This document shows positions 9,209 through 18,591 of a DNA stretch of 64,000 bases, in pieces. Under the pieces are notes generated by a model. The model was not told the DNA's origin and did not search any database. It saw nothing but the letters and a program-made list of their open reading frames with translations. The DNA lies in assembly GCA_937920635.1 (NCBI GenBank), contig CAKZUE010000021.1:1-64000 (forward strand). The letters run 5' to 3'. Position numbers and translations under genes: made by a program. Origin of the DNA: an uncultured Bryobacteraceae bacterium (GTDB taxonomy: Bacteria > Acidobacteriota > Terriglobia > Bryobacterales > Bryobacteraceae). Every line of letters starts with the position of its first letter. The stretch's first letter is position 1.

Positions 9209-9399
9209 TATTGTGCCCCGGCGACCGTCTGGACGCAAGAGGGAACCGAGTGTCCCAGAACATTATTTTCTTGTCATCGAGCTTCCATCACCCCTCGGGC
9301 GGGGGCAGAACCGGGTTTGAGGCGCCGTGCCGACATTTTTAGCGAGTGCCCTAAACGCCCGCGCGCCCCTTGCCGATGGACAGGGTGGCAGGGAATTGG

Positions 9400-11058
9400 A
9401 TGGGACAGCCACCGGTGACAATGCAGGCAACAGAAGCCATTGCTGCGCGGGGCGCGACCGCGCGCGAGCGGCTGGATGTCGCACCACGGGCCTGGTGGCG
9501 GCGGTGGCTTCAGCCGTCGCTGTTCGACATCTTTCTGATCGCCGTTCCTTTCTGGTTTTTCAGCCTGGCCGATGGGGGGCTTGGGCTGTTGCTGGCCGAC
9601 GGGGACACCGGCTGGCACATCCGGACGGGAGAGTGGATTCTGGAGCAGGGAAGCTTCGTCTATCGGGATCTGTTCTCATTCACCAAGCCGGGAGAGCCGT
9701 GGTTCGCCTGGGAGTGGTTGTCGGACGTCCTGTTCGCGTGGCTCCACCAGGCAGGCGGGTTGCAGGCGCTGGCTGTGTTCGGGATGGTGGCCGGCGTGGC
9801 GTTCTGCGGGCTGGTGTTCCGGCATATGCTCTGGCAGGGGGCCAATCTGTGGATCGCCCTGCCGCTGGCGTTCGTGAGCTTTGGCTCGGCCACGATGCAC
9901 CTGCTCGCCCGGCCGCATCTATTCACGATGGTCCTGCTGCCAGCGGCCGCCTGGTGGATTGAAGCGGACCGGCGCCGCCCCAGCCGCTCGATCTGGCTGC
10001 TGGTTGCGCTGGCGGTTCTGTGGGCGAACCTGCACGGGGGATGGCCGGCGCTGATCGTCATGCTGGGATTGACGGCGGCGGGAGTGGCGGCGGAGGAGGC
10101 GGCCGGGGCGCGGCGCTGGAGGCTGGCGGCGCGTTACGCGGCGCTGGGCGGGCTGTGCCTGGCGGCGGCGCTGATCAACCCCTACGGGTGGAAGCTGCAC
10201 GCGCACATTTTTGGATACCTCCAGGCGGATCATATCCGCAACCTGGTGGGAGAGTTCCGGGCGCCGTCGTTCCGTGGCGAGCCGATGCTGCACTATGAGC
10301 TGGCGCTGCTGGCCGCGGTGGCGGCCAGCGGAGTGATGATCGCCCGCCGGCAATTCGTGGCGCCCCTGTGGATTCTGTTCTGGGCGCACGCCTCTTTGCA
10401 GTCGGCCCGGCACATCCCGTTGTTTGCTGGCGTGGCGCTGCCTTTTGTGGCGGCCGAACTGCAGCGCGTCTGGGATGCGTGGTCCAGCCGGGCGGGGCGG
10501 CGTTCGGCTCCGGCGCTGCTGAGCGGGCTGGCAGAGGAGGCCGCGCCTCAGTTGCGCCGGATGAGCGCGCTGCCCGCGGTGCTGTTGGCTCTCGTAGTTC
10601 TGCGCGTGCTGCCGGTCGCCCATTTCACCGATTTCCCGGAAGCCCGGTTTCCGACGGCCATGGTGGCGCGGCATGCGTCCCTGCTGGCCGGCGCCCGGAT
10701 CTACACGCAGGATCAGTGGGCCGACTATCTGATCTACCGGGAGTGGCCGAAGCTCAGGGTGTTCTTCGACGGCCGGAGCGATTTCTATGGGGAAGAGATC
10801 GCCAGGGAGTATCTCCGGGCGATGGACGGCTCGCCCGGCTGGGACAGGGTGCTGGAAAAATACCGCTTTGACACCGTGCTCGTGCCGCCGCGTGCGTCGC
10901 TGGCCAGCCTGCTCAAGATCAGTGCCGGCTGGCAGATGGTGGACGACGACGGCCAGGCGGTCCTGTTCCGGAGGCGCGGGCCGGTTTCGCAACAGGCGTC
11001 AGCACGGCTTGCCGGCAACTGCGCGAATTGCGCAGCTCGCCCTAATGAAATCCGATGA
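9400..11058 (+). CDS. Polytopic membrane protein, GT-C glycosyltransferase-like
   Basis: A large integral membrane protein, about 552 residues from the ATG at 9400, which has AGGGAA about 8 bases upstream; the ORF-track start at 9370 is a TTG with no ribosome-binding site. It has about ten hydrophobic segments. The first loop carries LADGDTGWHIRTGEWI, an acidic motif of the kind found in GT-C fold (PMT/ArnT-like) lipid-linked sugar transferases, followed by WEWLSDVLFAWL. The soluble C-terminus has IYTQDQWADYLIY and FFDGRSDFYG. It likely transfers a sugar from a polyprenyl-phosphate donor at the membrane. The gene overlaps the next ORF frame and lies upstream of the Tad operon, so glycosylation of the fibre is a possible but unproven role. 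Confidence 0.75.
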   Translation: MGQPPVTMQATEAIAARGATARERLDVAPRAWWRRWLQPSLFDIFLIAVPFWFFSLADGGLGLLLADGDTGWHIRTGEWILEQGSFVYRDLFSFTKPGEPWFAWEWLSDVLFAWLHQAGGLQALAVFGMVAGVAFCGLVFRHMLWQGANLWIALPLAFVSFGSATMHLLARPHLFTMVLLPAAAWWIEADRRRPSRSIWLLVALAVLWANLHGGWPALIVMLGLTAAGVAAEEAAGARRWRLAARYAALGGLCLAAALINPYGWKLHAHIFGYLQADHIRNLVGEFRAPSFRGEPMLHYELALLAAVAASGVMIARRQFVAPLWILFWAHASLQSARHIPLFAGVALPFVAAELQRVWDAWSSRAGRRSAPALLSGLAEEAAPQLRRMSALPAVLLALVVLRVLPVAHFTDFPEARFPTAMVARHASLLAGARIYTQDQWADYLIYREWPKLRVFFDGRSDFYGEEIAREYLRAMDGSPGWDRVLEKYRFDTVLVPPRASLASLLKISAGWQMVDDDGQAVLFRRRGPVSQQASARLAGNCANCAARPNEIR

Positions 11059-11087
11059 CACTGCCGAAAGACAAAGAGGAGACCGGG

Positions 11088-11321
11088 ATGTCGGCAGCAG
11101 GACAGGATCAGCCCATGCGCCGCGGCCAAGCTCCAGGGCCGGATGCGGCTGCCGGAGATGTCGGCTGGCGGATGCCGGGCGGCGAGGATCTGCTGAAGTT
11201 CGCGCTGTCGGCGGGGCTGGTCGCGGGCGCCTGGTGGATGGAAACGCGGCCGGAGCCAGAGGCGCCCGGCCCATCGGAGGATTCGTGCACGGCTTGTGCC
11301 GGTCCGGGAGGGAAGCCATGA
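11088..11321 (+). CDS. Small single-span membrane protein, unknown
   Basis: A 77-residue ORF from the ATG at 11088, preceded by a strong AGAGGAG about 7 bases away. An alternative start at 11055 would overlap the upstream gene by four bases (ATGA). The N-terminal half is polar; one hydrophobic segment follows (LLKFALSAGLVAGAWWM), then a short Pro-rich tail with two Cys (CTAC). No family is recognised. Its place between the glycosyltransferase-like gene and cpaB and its good ribosome-binding site suggest a real gene of the Tad operon. Confidence 0.55.
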   Translation: MSAAGQDQPMRRGQAPGPDAAAGDVGWRMPGGEDLLKFALSAGLVAGAWWMETRPEPEAPGPSEDSCTACAGPGGKP

Positions 11322-11417
11322 CGGCGTCCCGGATCCGGCCGTCCGCTGGCTCTCCGGGTGTGCGGCCTGGAGGCCGTGCCTGTCCAGATCGTGAGGCAGT
11401 TGAATGGAGGCTTTTCC

Positions 11418-12362
11418 ATGGATCGTAGGTTCCTGACACTTCTTGCAGTCAGCCTCGTCTTCGCGCTCGTGGTCAGCGCGGTCTTTTACTCGATGACCTC
11501 GAAAGCGGGCAGTCAGCCGAAGAAGGCGGAGGCCTTGGAGATGAAAGACGTTGTTGTCGCCGCGCGCCCGCTTGCAGTGGGCCTGACGGTGAAGGCCGGC
11601 GACGTGAAAGTCCTGAAAGTGCCTGCACAGGCGTTCCCCAAGGGGGGCTTCAGCAAGCCCGAGGACGTGCTGGACCGCCCCGTAGTGGCCAATATCCTGG
11701 CCGACGAGCCGATTCTGGAAGGACGGCTGGCGCAGCGGGGCAGCGGCGTCGGGCTGGCGCCGATCATTCCGGTGGGCATGCGGGCCGTGACCGTGCGCGT
11801 CAATGATGTGGTTGGCGTGGCCGGGTTCGTGCTGCCGGGCATGCGGGTGGACGTGCTCATCACGGGCAATCCTCCGGGCAACCGCACCACCGTGACGAAG
11901 ACGATCCTGCAGAACATTCTCGTTCTGTCGGCCGGCAAGACCCTCCAGACCGATTCCTCGGGCAAGCCCGTCGACGCGCCCAACGTGACCCTGCTGGTGA
12001 CACCGCAACAGGCCGAGCTCCTGACCCTGGCCGGCAACGAAGGACGGATCCAGCTGGTGCTCCGCAACGGCGGCGACCAGAACATCGAGAAAACCGCCGG
12101 ACTCAACCTGGCCGCCATTTACGGCAAGCACGCCAGGCTGGTGGCTGCCGATGAGCCGGCAGGCCCGCCGGAGGAGGACTTTGATGAAGTGAACCCACGC
12201 CGCCGCGCTCCCCAGCGGACGCCGGTTGTTGTGGCGCCGCCTCCGCCTCCGCCCCCGCCGGCGCCCGCGCCGGACCAGATCATCACCATCCGCGGCGTGG
12301 AGAAGAAGGTGGAGACGTTCCAGACGATGAAGCCCGCACAGGACACAGGGAGGAACCCGTGA
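11418..12362 (+). CDS. cpaB: Tad/Flp pilus assembly protein CpaB (RcpC)
   Basis: Periplasmic, membrane-anchored component that interacts with the outer-membrane secretin in Tad pilus secretion. The start at 11418 (MDRRFLTLL) has TGGAGG about 7 bases upstream; the ORF-track start at 11358 does not. The 314-residue product has an N-terminal membrane segment (LLAVSLVFALVVSAVFY), a SAF/beta-clip-like domain with VVVAARPLAVGLTVKAGDV, then GMRAVTVRVNDVVGVAGFVLPG and VDVLITG, all characteristic of CpaB. The C-terminus ends in a run of prolines (PPPPPPPPAPAP), probably a spacer across the periplasm. The stop overlaps the GTG start of cpaC by four bases, so the two are translationally coupled. Confidence 0.93.
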   Translation: MDRRFLTLLAVSLVFALVVSAVFYSMTSKAGSQPKKAEALEMKDVVVAARPLAVGLTVKAGDVKVLKVPAQAFPKGGFSKPEDVLDRPVVANILADEPILEGRLAQRGSGVGLAPIIPVGMRAVTVRVNDVVGVAGFVLPGMRVDVLITGNPPGNRTTVTKTILQNILVLSAGKTLQTDSSGKPVDAPNVTLLVTPQQAELLTLAGNEGRIQLVLRNGGDQNIEKTAGLNLAAIYGKHARLVAADEPAGPPEEDFDEVNPRRRAPQRTPVVVAPPPPPPPPAPAPDQIITIRGVEKKVETFQTMKPAQDTGRNP

Positions 12363-13795
12363 AACGCCAGTCTAGTATTCGTCTTTGGACCGCACTTCCG
12401 TTGGCGGCTTGCGCCTTGCTTGTCCAGCCCTTGCCCGCCTGGGGGCAGAAAGGAGCGGAGGAGATCCGCGTCACGCTGGGCCGCAGCGTCGTGATCGACT
12501 ACCCGGAAGACGTCAGCCGGATCTCGACCTCCAACCCCGACGTCGTGGATTACGTGCCCGTGTCGACCCGCGAGATCCTGCTGCACGCTCGCGGAGTCGG
12601 CTCGGCCACCCTCGTCGTGTGGGCCAAGTCCGGCCAGCGAAACTTCTACAACGTCAACGTGGAGATGAACCTGGAGCCTCTCCGCAAGCTGTTGCGCGAG
12701 ACCTTCCCCGGCGAGGACATCCAGGTTTCGGCCGCGCGCGATTCGATCTCGCTCAACGGGACCGTCTCCTCGCAGTCTGTCGCCGACAGAGCCACGGCGC
12801 TGCTGCAAGGCGTGACGAAGAACGTTGTCAACAACCTTCACGCCAGGCCGGCGCCGGTCGACAAGCAGATCCTGCTGCGGGTGAAGTTCGCCGAACTGAA
12901 CCGCAACCAGCTCCAGCAGTTCGGCCTCAATCTGATCTCCACCGGAGCGGCCAACACGCCGGGCGTCGTCAGCACGGGGCAGTTCTCTCCGCCGCGGCCA
13001 GCCAACCTGCAAGGCGTCATTCCCGGCACCATCGAGGGCACCACCAGCCAGTTCACCTTGTCCGACGCGTTGAACGTATTCGCCTTCCGGCCAGACCTCA
13101 ACCTGGCGGCCACCATGCGCGCGCTCCAGCAGCAGGGTTTTCTCCAGATCCTGGCCGAGCCCAACCTGTTGACGAGCAACGGCAAGGAGGCCAGCTTCCT
13201 GGTGGGCGGCGAGTTTCCCGTCCCGGTGCTGCAGGGCGGCGCGAATGCCGGCGCGGTCACGGTGCAGTTCCGCGAGTTTGGCATCCGGCTCAACTTCACG
13301 CCGACGCTGACCGAGAACGGCACGTTGAAGATGCATGTCAAGCCCGAGGTTTCGACCATCGACATCTCCAACGCGATCACCCTGAGCGGCTTCACCATCC
13401 CCGCTCTGGCGACGCGCCGCGTGGAGTCCAACATCGAACTGGGGCCCGGCCAGAGCTTCGTGATCGGAGGGCTGATCGACGACCGGACGACGGAGAACAT
13501 GAGCCGGATCCCCGGCCTGGCCAGCATTCCGCTGCTGGGCGCGCTGTTCCGCAGCCGCAGCGAGAACCGCAGCAAGTCGGAGCTGGTCGTGCTGGTCACG
13601 CCTGAAATCGTGGAGCCGATGTCGGCCTCGGATCCGAAGCTGCTTCCGCACCTTCCGTTCGGTGTCATGCCGCCTGCGATGGCGCCGGAAGGCATGCCGG
13701 GTTCGTCAAACACAGGTGCAGGAGCGGCCGGACCGAAGCCAGCTCCGGCAGAGCGCCGGAAGGACCTGACGAAGGCCGTGGGCAGATCCCGCTGA
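12359..13795 (+). CDS. cpaC: Tad pilus outer-membrane secretin CpaC (RcpA)
   Basis: Forms the outer-membrane channel for the pilus. It is 478 residues, starting at a GTG within the cpaB stop (GTGA overlap), with GGGAGGA upstream. A signal peptide (about residues 1-28, ending PAWGQ) is followed by the pilus/BON-like N-domains (VVIDYPEDVSRISTSNPDVVDY, then LNGTVSSQSVADRATALLQG) and the secretin domain with the conserved FLVGGEFPVPV, FREFGIRLNFTPT and ELGPGQSFVIGGLI stretches. It ends with an Ala/Pro-rich tail. The length is normal for the family. Confidence 0.96.
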   Translation: MKRQSSIRLWTALPLAACALLVQPLPAWGQKGAEEIRVTLGRSVVIDYPEDVSRISTSNPDVVDYVPVSTREILLHARGVGSATLVVWAKSGQRNFYNVNVEMNLEPLRKLLRETFPGEDIQVSAARDSISLNGTVSSQSVADRATALLQGVTKNVVNNLHARPAPVDKQILLRVKFAELNRNQLQQFGLNLISTGAANTPGVVSTGQFSPPRPANLQGVIPGTIEGTTSQFTLSDALNVFAFRPDLNLAATMRALQQQGFLQILAEPNLLTSNGKEASFLVGGEFPVPVLQGGANAGAVTVQFREFGIRLNFTPTLTENGTLKMHVKPEVSTIDISNAITLSGFTIPALATRRVESNIELGPGQSFVIGGLIDDRTTENMSRIPGLASIPLLGALFRSRSENRSKSELVVLVTPEIVEPMSASDPKLLPHLPFGVMPPAMAPEGMPGSSNTGAGAAGPKPAPAERRKDLTKAVGRSR

Positions 13796-13821
13796 CCCGG
13801 CAGGGAACTGGAGGATACGTG

Positions 13822-15030
13822 ATGCACGGCGTCGCGGGCGCCCGCGAGCAGGTCCTGACTGCGGTTCTGGTCGCACCGGACAGGGGCCTGGCACAGCAGT
13901 TCCGTGATGCGGCGGCCGGGCCGAAGGTCTTCGAAATCCTGGCGGAGCTGAAGGAGTACGTCGCGCCGCCAACGCTGGAAATGCGGCTGCGGCAGATTCA
14001 GCCCGATTTGCTCCTCATCGATCTGGCGTCGGATTTCGAAACCGCCGCCGGGCTGATTCGAGCGGCTTCCGGTGTGCAGCCGCCCGTCCAGGTGATCGGT
14101 CTGCACTACAAGCCTGATCCGGAAGTAGTCATCCGCTGCTTCCGGATCGGCGCGTCGGAATTCCTTGCATCGCCGTTCGAGGCGGACGCCCAGCGTGAGG
14201 CTGCGGCCAGAATCCGCCGCCTCCGGGCCCCTGAGCCCGGGCGCCAGCAGGAGGCGGGGACCCTGATCGCCCTCGCGCCAACCAAGCCCGGCTCAGGAGC
14301 GTCGACCGTTTCCACGCAGGCCGCCTTCGCGCTGAAGCGGCTCACCGGGCGCCGTGTGCTCCTTGTCGACCTGGACGTCGTCAGCGGTTCGATTGCCTTC
14401 CACCTCAAGCTTCGCCCTACCTACTCGGTCCTCGACGCCATCGAGCGGTCCTCCCGGCTCGACCCGGGGGCCTGGTCGGCGCTCGCCGTGCAAGCTGGAG
14501 GCATCGACGTGCTCGCCGCGCCGGAGCAGCCGGTTTCAGATGAGCTGGACGCCAACGGCCTGCACGATGTGTTCGAGTACAGCCGCATGATGTACGACTG
14601 GGTGGTGGTCGACCTGCCCTCCGTCTTTCACCCGCACAGCCTGCGGGCGCTGTCCGAGGCCGACACGGCGCTGCTGGTTTCGACGGCTGACCTGGTCAGT
14701 CTCCATATGGCCCGCCGCGCGGTGGGCCTGCTCACGCATCTTGGCTTCAGCCGCGACCGCTTCCAGATGGTGGTGAACCGCCTGGACCGTGGCGCCGGCC
14801 TGTCGGTGGGGGACATGGAGAAGATCTTCAGTTGCTCCGTGCTGGCGACGTTGCCGGAGGATCCGCAGCCGGTTCACAGGACGGTGACGCGCGTCGAACC
14901 GCTGACCGGCGACTGCGAGCTGGGCCGGGCGCTGGAGCAGATGGTCAAGAAAATACAACTCCTCGCGGCGCCTGCCGCCCGGCCGAAAGGCCCCGCGGCC
15001 GACAGCCGCGCCGTGGCGGCGGAATTGTGA
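13822..15030 (+). CDS. cpaE: Tad pilus assembly ATPase CpaE/TadZ-like
   Basis: A 402-residue ParA/MinD-like protein that localises the Tad machine at the membrane or pole. The ATG at 13822 has GGAGG about 7 bases upstream; the adjacent GTG at 13819 is also possible. The N-terminal ~130 residues look like an atypical receiver domain (VLVAPDRGLAQQFRDA, LLLIDLASD, FRIGASEFLASPF). The C-terminal domain carries a degenerate Walker A (PTKPGSGASTVSTQAA), the strand RVLLVDLDVVSGSIAFHL and DWVVVDLPS, as in TadZ. It lies between cpaC and cpaF in the usual order. Confidence 0.9.
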   Translation: MHGVAGAREQVLTAVLVAPDRGLAQQFRDAAAGPKVFEILAELKEYVAPPTLEMRLRQIQPDLLLIDLASDFETAAGLIRAASGVQPPVQVIGLHYKPDPEVVIRCFRIGASEFLASPFEADAQREAAARIRRLRAPEPGRQQEAGTLIALAPTKPGSGASTVSTQAAFALKRLTGRRVLLVDLDVVSGSIAFHLKLRPTYSVLDAIERSSRLDPGAWSALAVQAGGIDVLAAPEQPVSDELDANGLHDVFEYSRMMYDWVVVDLPSVFHPHSLRALSEADTALLVSTADLVSLHMARRAVGLLTHLGFSRDRFQMVVNRLDRGAGLSVGDMEKIFSCSVLATLPEDPQPVHRTVTRVEPLTGDCELGRALEQMVKKIQLLAAPAARPKGPAADSRAVAAEL

Positions 15031-15122
15031 CGGGGAAGCCTGAAGTTTTGCCCGGCGCCGTCCGATCAGTAGGCAGTGGGCCGCTTCTGGCCCGCGCGGT
15101 GTTGAGGTAGGAGCAAGGCTCG

Positions 15123-16484
15123 ATGATTCCGAACCTGGAGCAGAAACCGGTCCCGCAGCTGAGCTGGGAGCAGCGCCTGCTGAAAAGCACGGGCAGGCCG
15201 AAAACGGCGCTGAAGCCGGAGTATCAGGAGCTGAAATTCACACTCCATCGCAAGCTCCTCGACAAGATCAATCTCGAGGCGCTGGCGACGATCGACAACC
15301 AGCGCGTCCGCGCCGAGGTCCGCCAGGCGCTGATTTCGCTGATCGACGGCGAGCCGACGCTGCTCAGCGCGCTCGAGAAACAGCAGATCTGCGACGAGGT
15401 GCTCGACGAGGTGTTCGGCCTTGGACCGCTCGAGCCGCTGCTGCAGGATCCCACGATCTCCGACATCCTGGTCAACGGCAGCAAGCAGGTCTATGTGGAG
15501 CGCAAGGGCGTGCTGGAGCTGACCAGCGTGACGTTCCGCGACGACGCCCATCTGCTGCGGATCATCGACAAGATTGTGAGCCAGGTGGGCCGCCGGGTGG
15601 ATGAATCCAACCCGATGGTGGACGCCCGCCTGCTCGACGGCAGCCGCGTCAACGCCATCATTCCGCCGCTGGCGCTGGACGGACCGGTGATGTCGATCCG
15701 CCGCTTCACCCAGGACAAGCTCATGCCGGCCGATCTGGTCGAGCGCAAGGCGATGACGCGCGGCATGATGGAGCTGCTGGAGGCGGCCGTCAAGGCGCGG
15801 CTGAACATCATCATCATCGGCGGCACCGGCGCCGGCAAGACGACGCTGCTCAATGCGCTGTCCTTCTTCATCAACCCGAAGGAGCGCATCGTCACCATTG
15901 AAGACGCGGCCGAACTGCAGTTGAAGCAGCCCCACGTGGTGCGGCTGGAGACGCGCCCGCCCAACCTGGAAGGCCACGGCGCGGTGCGCCAGCGCGAACT
16001 GCTGATCAACAGCCTCCGCATGCGCCCCGACCGCATCGTGGTGGGCGAGGTGCGCGGCCCGGAAGCGCTGGACATGTTGCAGGCCATGAACACCGGCCAC
16101 GACGGCTCCCTCACGACCATTCACGCCAACTCCCCGCGCGACGGAATCAGCCGCCTGGAAGTGATGGTTTCCATGGCCAACGCCAGCATGCAATTGATCT
16201 CCATCCGCCAGCAGATCGCCAGCGCGGTGCACCTCCTCGTGCAGGCGGCGCGCTTCAGCGACGGCTCCCGGCGGGTGACCAACGTCACCGAGGTGACCGG
16301 AATGGAGGGAGAGATCGTGACCCTGCAGGACATCTTCGTTTTCGAGAGGCGCGGGCTTTCGCCCGAAGGGCGCGTGCTGGGCCGTTTCGCTGCCACCGGC
16401 ATCCGGCCGAAGTTTTACGAGAAACTCCTGGCGGCAGGCATCCGCCTGCGGCCCGACATCTTCGACGAAGTCGAGGAGGTCTGA
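15123..16484 (+). CDS. cpaF: Tad pilus secretion ATPase CpaF/TadA
   Basis: The hexameric traffic ATPase that powers Tad pilus assembly at the inner membrane. It is 453 residues. After an N-terminal helical domain comes the GspE/VirB11 core: [21 protein letters not shown], then Walker [17 protein letters not shown], the Asp box [12 protein letters not shown], and Walker B with His box [12 protein letters not shown] and [12 protein letters not shown]. All catalytic motifs are intact. A GGAGCAAG lies just before the ATG. It is separated from cpaE by 92 bases and from tadB by one base, so cpaF and tadB are coupled. Confidence 0.97.
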   Translation: MIPNLEQKPVPQLSWEQRLLKSTGRPKTALKPEYQELKFTLHRKLLDKINLEALATIDNQRVRAEVRQALISLIDGEPTLLSALEKQQICDEVLDEVFGLGPLEPLLQDPTISDILVNGSKQVYVERKGVLELTSVTFRDDAHLLRIIDKIVSQVGRRVDESNPMVDARLLDGSRVNAIIPPLALDGPVMSIRRFTQDKLMPADLVERKAMTRGMMELLEAAVKARLNIIIIGGTGAGKTTLLNALSFFINPKERIVTIEDAAELQLKQPHVVRLETRPPNLEGHGAVRQRELLINSLRMRPDRIVVGEVRGPEALDMLQAMNTGHDGSLTTIHANSPRDGISRLEVMVSMANASMQLISIRQQIASAVHLLVQAARFSDGSRRVTNVTEVTGMEGEIVTLQDIFVFERRGLSPEGRVLGRFAATGIRPKFYEKLLAAGIRLRPDIFDEVEEV

Positions 16485-16485
16485 C

Positions 16486-17475
16486 ATGACCGGTTTCCTT
16501 GTTCTGTTCTTCATCGTTTGGGGAGGCGTGCTGGGCCTCTGGCTGCTGCTGGGGCGCAGGGCCCAGACCGCCGGCGCGGAAAAGATCACGACACGCGTGC
16601 TCGGGCTGCCGGAAAAGAGCCAGAAGAAGACCAAGGCTGCCGGCAAATCAGCTCACGCCCCGCTGATTGCCGTGGAGGACCAGACCACGGGCCGCGTCGT
16701 GTTGCGGATCATCCGCCGGCTGGAGCTCCATGACCGTTTGCAGAAGCTGATCGAGCAGGCGGGTCTGAAATGGAAGGTGGCCCGGCTCGTGCACTCCTGC
16801 CTGGCCTTGTTCCTGGTGGGGTTCTGGCTGTCCTGGGGCCTGCTGCCCACCCAGTACCGCGCGGCGGCGTTTCTCGTGGGCGTCGCCGCAGGCGCCCTGC
16901 CTTTGCTCTATCTTGTCTCGAAGCGCCGGGGGCGGCTCCACAAGTTCGAGGAGCAGTTCCCGGACAGCCTCGAATTCATGGCCCGTTCCATGCGGGCGGG
17001 CCACGCTTTCTCCGTTTCGCTCGAGATGCTGCACCGCGAGTTCCAGGAGCCGCTTGCCGGGGAATTCCGCCGGGTCTTCGAGGAGCACAATCTGGGCATG
17101 CCGCTCGACCTCGCCCTGCAAAAGCTCGGCCAGCGGGTGCCGTCGCTCGATGTCCACTTCTTCGTTTCCGCCGTGCTGCTGCAAAAGCGTACGGGCGGCA
17201 ACCTCGCCGAAATCCTCGACAAGCTGGCGTACGTGATCCGGGAACGCTTCAAGCTGCGCGGCAAGATCCGCGCCATCAGCGCGCACGGACGCATGACGGG
17301 TCTGGCTCTCACGCTGATTCCGATCGGCGTGGCAGCCATGATGTTCGTCGTCAATCCGGACTATGTCACCTTCTTCGTGCGCGAGGAGGTCGGCAACCTG
17401 ATGATGGCCGGCGCCATCGCGCTGCAACTGGTGGGGTACGCGATCATCCGCAAGATCGTCAACATCGAGATCTGA
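16486..17475 (+). CDS. tadB: Tad inner-membrane platform protein TadB
   Basis: A 329-residue polytopic protein of the type II secretion F family that forms the inner-membrane platform with TadC. One N-terminal membrane segment (FLVLFFIVWGGVLGLWLLL) and a central pair (about residues 105-150) precede the T2SSF domain, with FPDSLEFMARSMRAGHAFSVSLEML, followed by two C-terminal membrane segments. The start codon follows the cpaF stop directly, with GAGGAGG at the end of cpaF serving as the ribosome-binding site. Confidence 0.94.
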   Translation: MTGFLVLFFIVWGGVLGLWLLLGRRAQTAGAEKITTRVLGLPEKSQKKTKAAGKSAHAPLIAVEDQTTGRVVLRIIRRLELHDRLQKLIEQAGLKWKVARLVHSCLALFLVGFWLSWGLLPTQYRAAAFLVGVAAGALPLLYLVSKRRGRLHKFEEQFPDSLEFMARSMRAGHAFSVSLEMLHREFQEPLAGEFRRVFEEHNLGMPLDLALQKLGQRVPSLDVHFFVSAVLLQKRTGGNLAEILDKLAYVIRERFKLRGKIRAISAHGRMTGLALTLIPIGVAAMMFVVNPDYVTFFVREEVGNLMMAGAIALQLVGYAIIRKIVNIEI

Positions 17476-17494
17476 GACAAGGGAGCGCCAGGCA

Positions 17495-18415
17495 ATGATG
17501 TCCATATTTTTCACAGTCCTGGTTTTCTTCACCGTCGCCCTGGGAGTGGCTTTGGTCGGGATGCGGCTCTGGGTGCGGCCGCAGGAATACATCGAGCGCG
17601 TCACCGGCGTGGTGGCCGAACCGGAGGAGACGCCGACGCATCCGAGCCTGATCTTCCGGGATCTGCTCAACCGGCTGGGCTCGATGGTGCCGGCCTCGCC
17701 CAAAGATATGACGGTGATGCAGCGCCGGCTGGTGCGGGCCGGCTTGCGCGGCCAGAACTCCCTGAAGCTGCTCTATGGCGCCAAGCTGGTTCTCGGCATC
17801 GGCCTGCCTGTCGTCATGACCATCGTGGTTTGGGGCTCGGCCTCGGAGATGTTCAACAAGCTGGCCGCCGTGGCGGCTGCGGCAGGGGTCGGATTCTTTG
17901 GGCCGAACGAGTACGTCAATTGGATGAGCCGGCGGCGGCAGCGCGAAATCCGCCGCGGCCTGCCCAATGCGCTCGACCTGCTGGTGGTGTGCGTGGAAAG
18001 CGGCCTGGGACTGGACCAGGCCATCGTGCAGGTGGCCAAGGAACTCGAGCACGCTCACCCGGAGATCAGCGAAGAATTCGCCATGGTCAATATCGAACTG
18101 AAGGCCGGCAAGCGGCGCGCCGAAGCTCTTCGAAACCTCGCCGAGCGCACCGCCGTCGACGACCTGAAAAAGCTTGTCGCCGTGTTGATCCAGGCGGACC
18201 GCTTCGGCACCGGCGTCGCCCAAAGCCTCCGCGCCCACGCCGATTTCATGCGCGTGCAGGCCAGACAGACGGCCGAGGAGAAGGCCGCCAAGCTGGGCGT
18301 CAAGCTGGTATTCCCGATTTTCTTCTGCATCCTGCCGTCGCTATTCGTGGTCACGGTGGGACCAGTGGCTGTGAAGATCGTCCGGGAGTTGATCCCGATG
18401 ATGACCGGAATCTGA
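17495..18415 (+). CDS. tadC: Tad inner-membrane platform protein TadC
   Basis: The second platform protein, 306 residues, paired with TadB. It has an N-terminal membrane segment, a middle pair around residues 95-135, and the T2SSF domain with RRGLPNALDLLVVCVESGLGLDQA, FAMVNIELKAGKRRAEALRNLAERT and a C-terminal span (LVFPIFFCILPSLFVVTVGP). The start could be the ATG at 17495 or at 17498. It lies 19 bases after tadB, and AAGGGAG precedes it. Confidence 0.94.
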   Translation: MMSIFFTVLVFFTVALGVALVGMRLWVRPQEYIERVTGVVAEPEETPTHPSLIFRDLLNRLGSMVPASPKDMTVMQRRLVRAGLRGQNSLKLLYGAKLVLGIGLPVVMTIVVWGSASEMFNKLAAVAAAAGVGFFGPNEYVNWMSRRRQREIRRGLPNALDLLVVCVESGLGLDQAIVQVAKELEHAHPEISEEFAMVNIELKAGKRRAEALRNLAERTAVDDLKKLVAVLIQADRFGTGVAQSLRAHADFMRVQARQTAEEKAAKLGVKLVFPIFFCILPSLFVVTVGPVAVKIVRELIPMMTGI

Positions 18416-18489
18416 GCCGGCAGCGCGGAGCCGGCTTGGAACAATGATCGTCGAAATCCGCGGCTTTGAAGGGAAAGGAGAAACACTTC

Positions 18490-18591
18490 ATGGATAGCAA
18501 CTCGCTCGTCCGTATCGTTTGTGCGGTGCTCGCGGTGGTTCTGCTGGCTGCCATCATCATGCGCCGCAGGAATCGCAACGCCGAAGACTAA
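18490..18591 (+). CDS. 33-residue single-span membrane peptide at the end of the Tad operon
   Basis: This ORF is too short for the supplied track. It begins ATGGATAGCAAC with a very good GGAAAGGAG about 7 bases upstream, and ends GAAGACTAA. The product is a short polar start (MDSNSLV), one hydrophobic helix (RIVCAVLAVVLLAAIIM) and a basic-acidic tail (RRRNRNAED). It lacks the Flp prepilin cleavage motif (G/xxxxEY), so it is not an obvious pilin. Position and ribosome-binding site argue it is translated with tadC; the function is unknown. Confidence 0.6.
   Translation: MDSNSLVRIVCAVLAVVLLAAIIMRRRNRNAED

Larger units (their letters stand above)
8651..9399. other. Long intergenic region upstream of the Tad locus
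   Basis: About 750 bases with no supported gene. It contains a palindromic element just after the esterase stop codon and two tandem stem-loops at 9139-9208 (listed separately). Short ORFs such as 8958-9320 and 9112-9342 run through the stem-loops and have no recognisable motif, so I do not call them. Much of the segment could be a transcribed leader for the downstream operon, but no clear promoter was identified. Confidence 0.5.

Noticed and set aside
8958-9342. ORFs across the tandem stem-loops
   Set aside because: They read through the inverted repeats and have no recognised motif.
11318-11428. Short ORF overlapping the 77-residue gene stop (ATGA)
   Set aside because: Arg/Pro-rich with no motif, and it would run through the cpaB ribosome-binding site and start.
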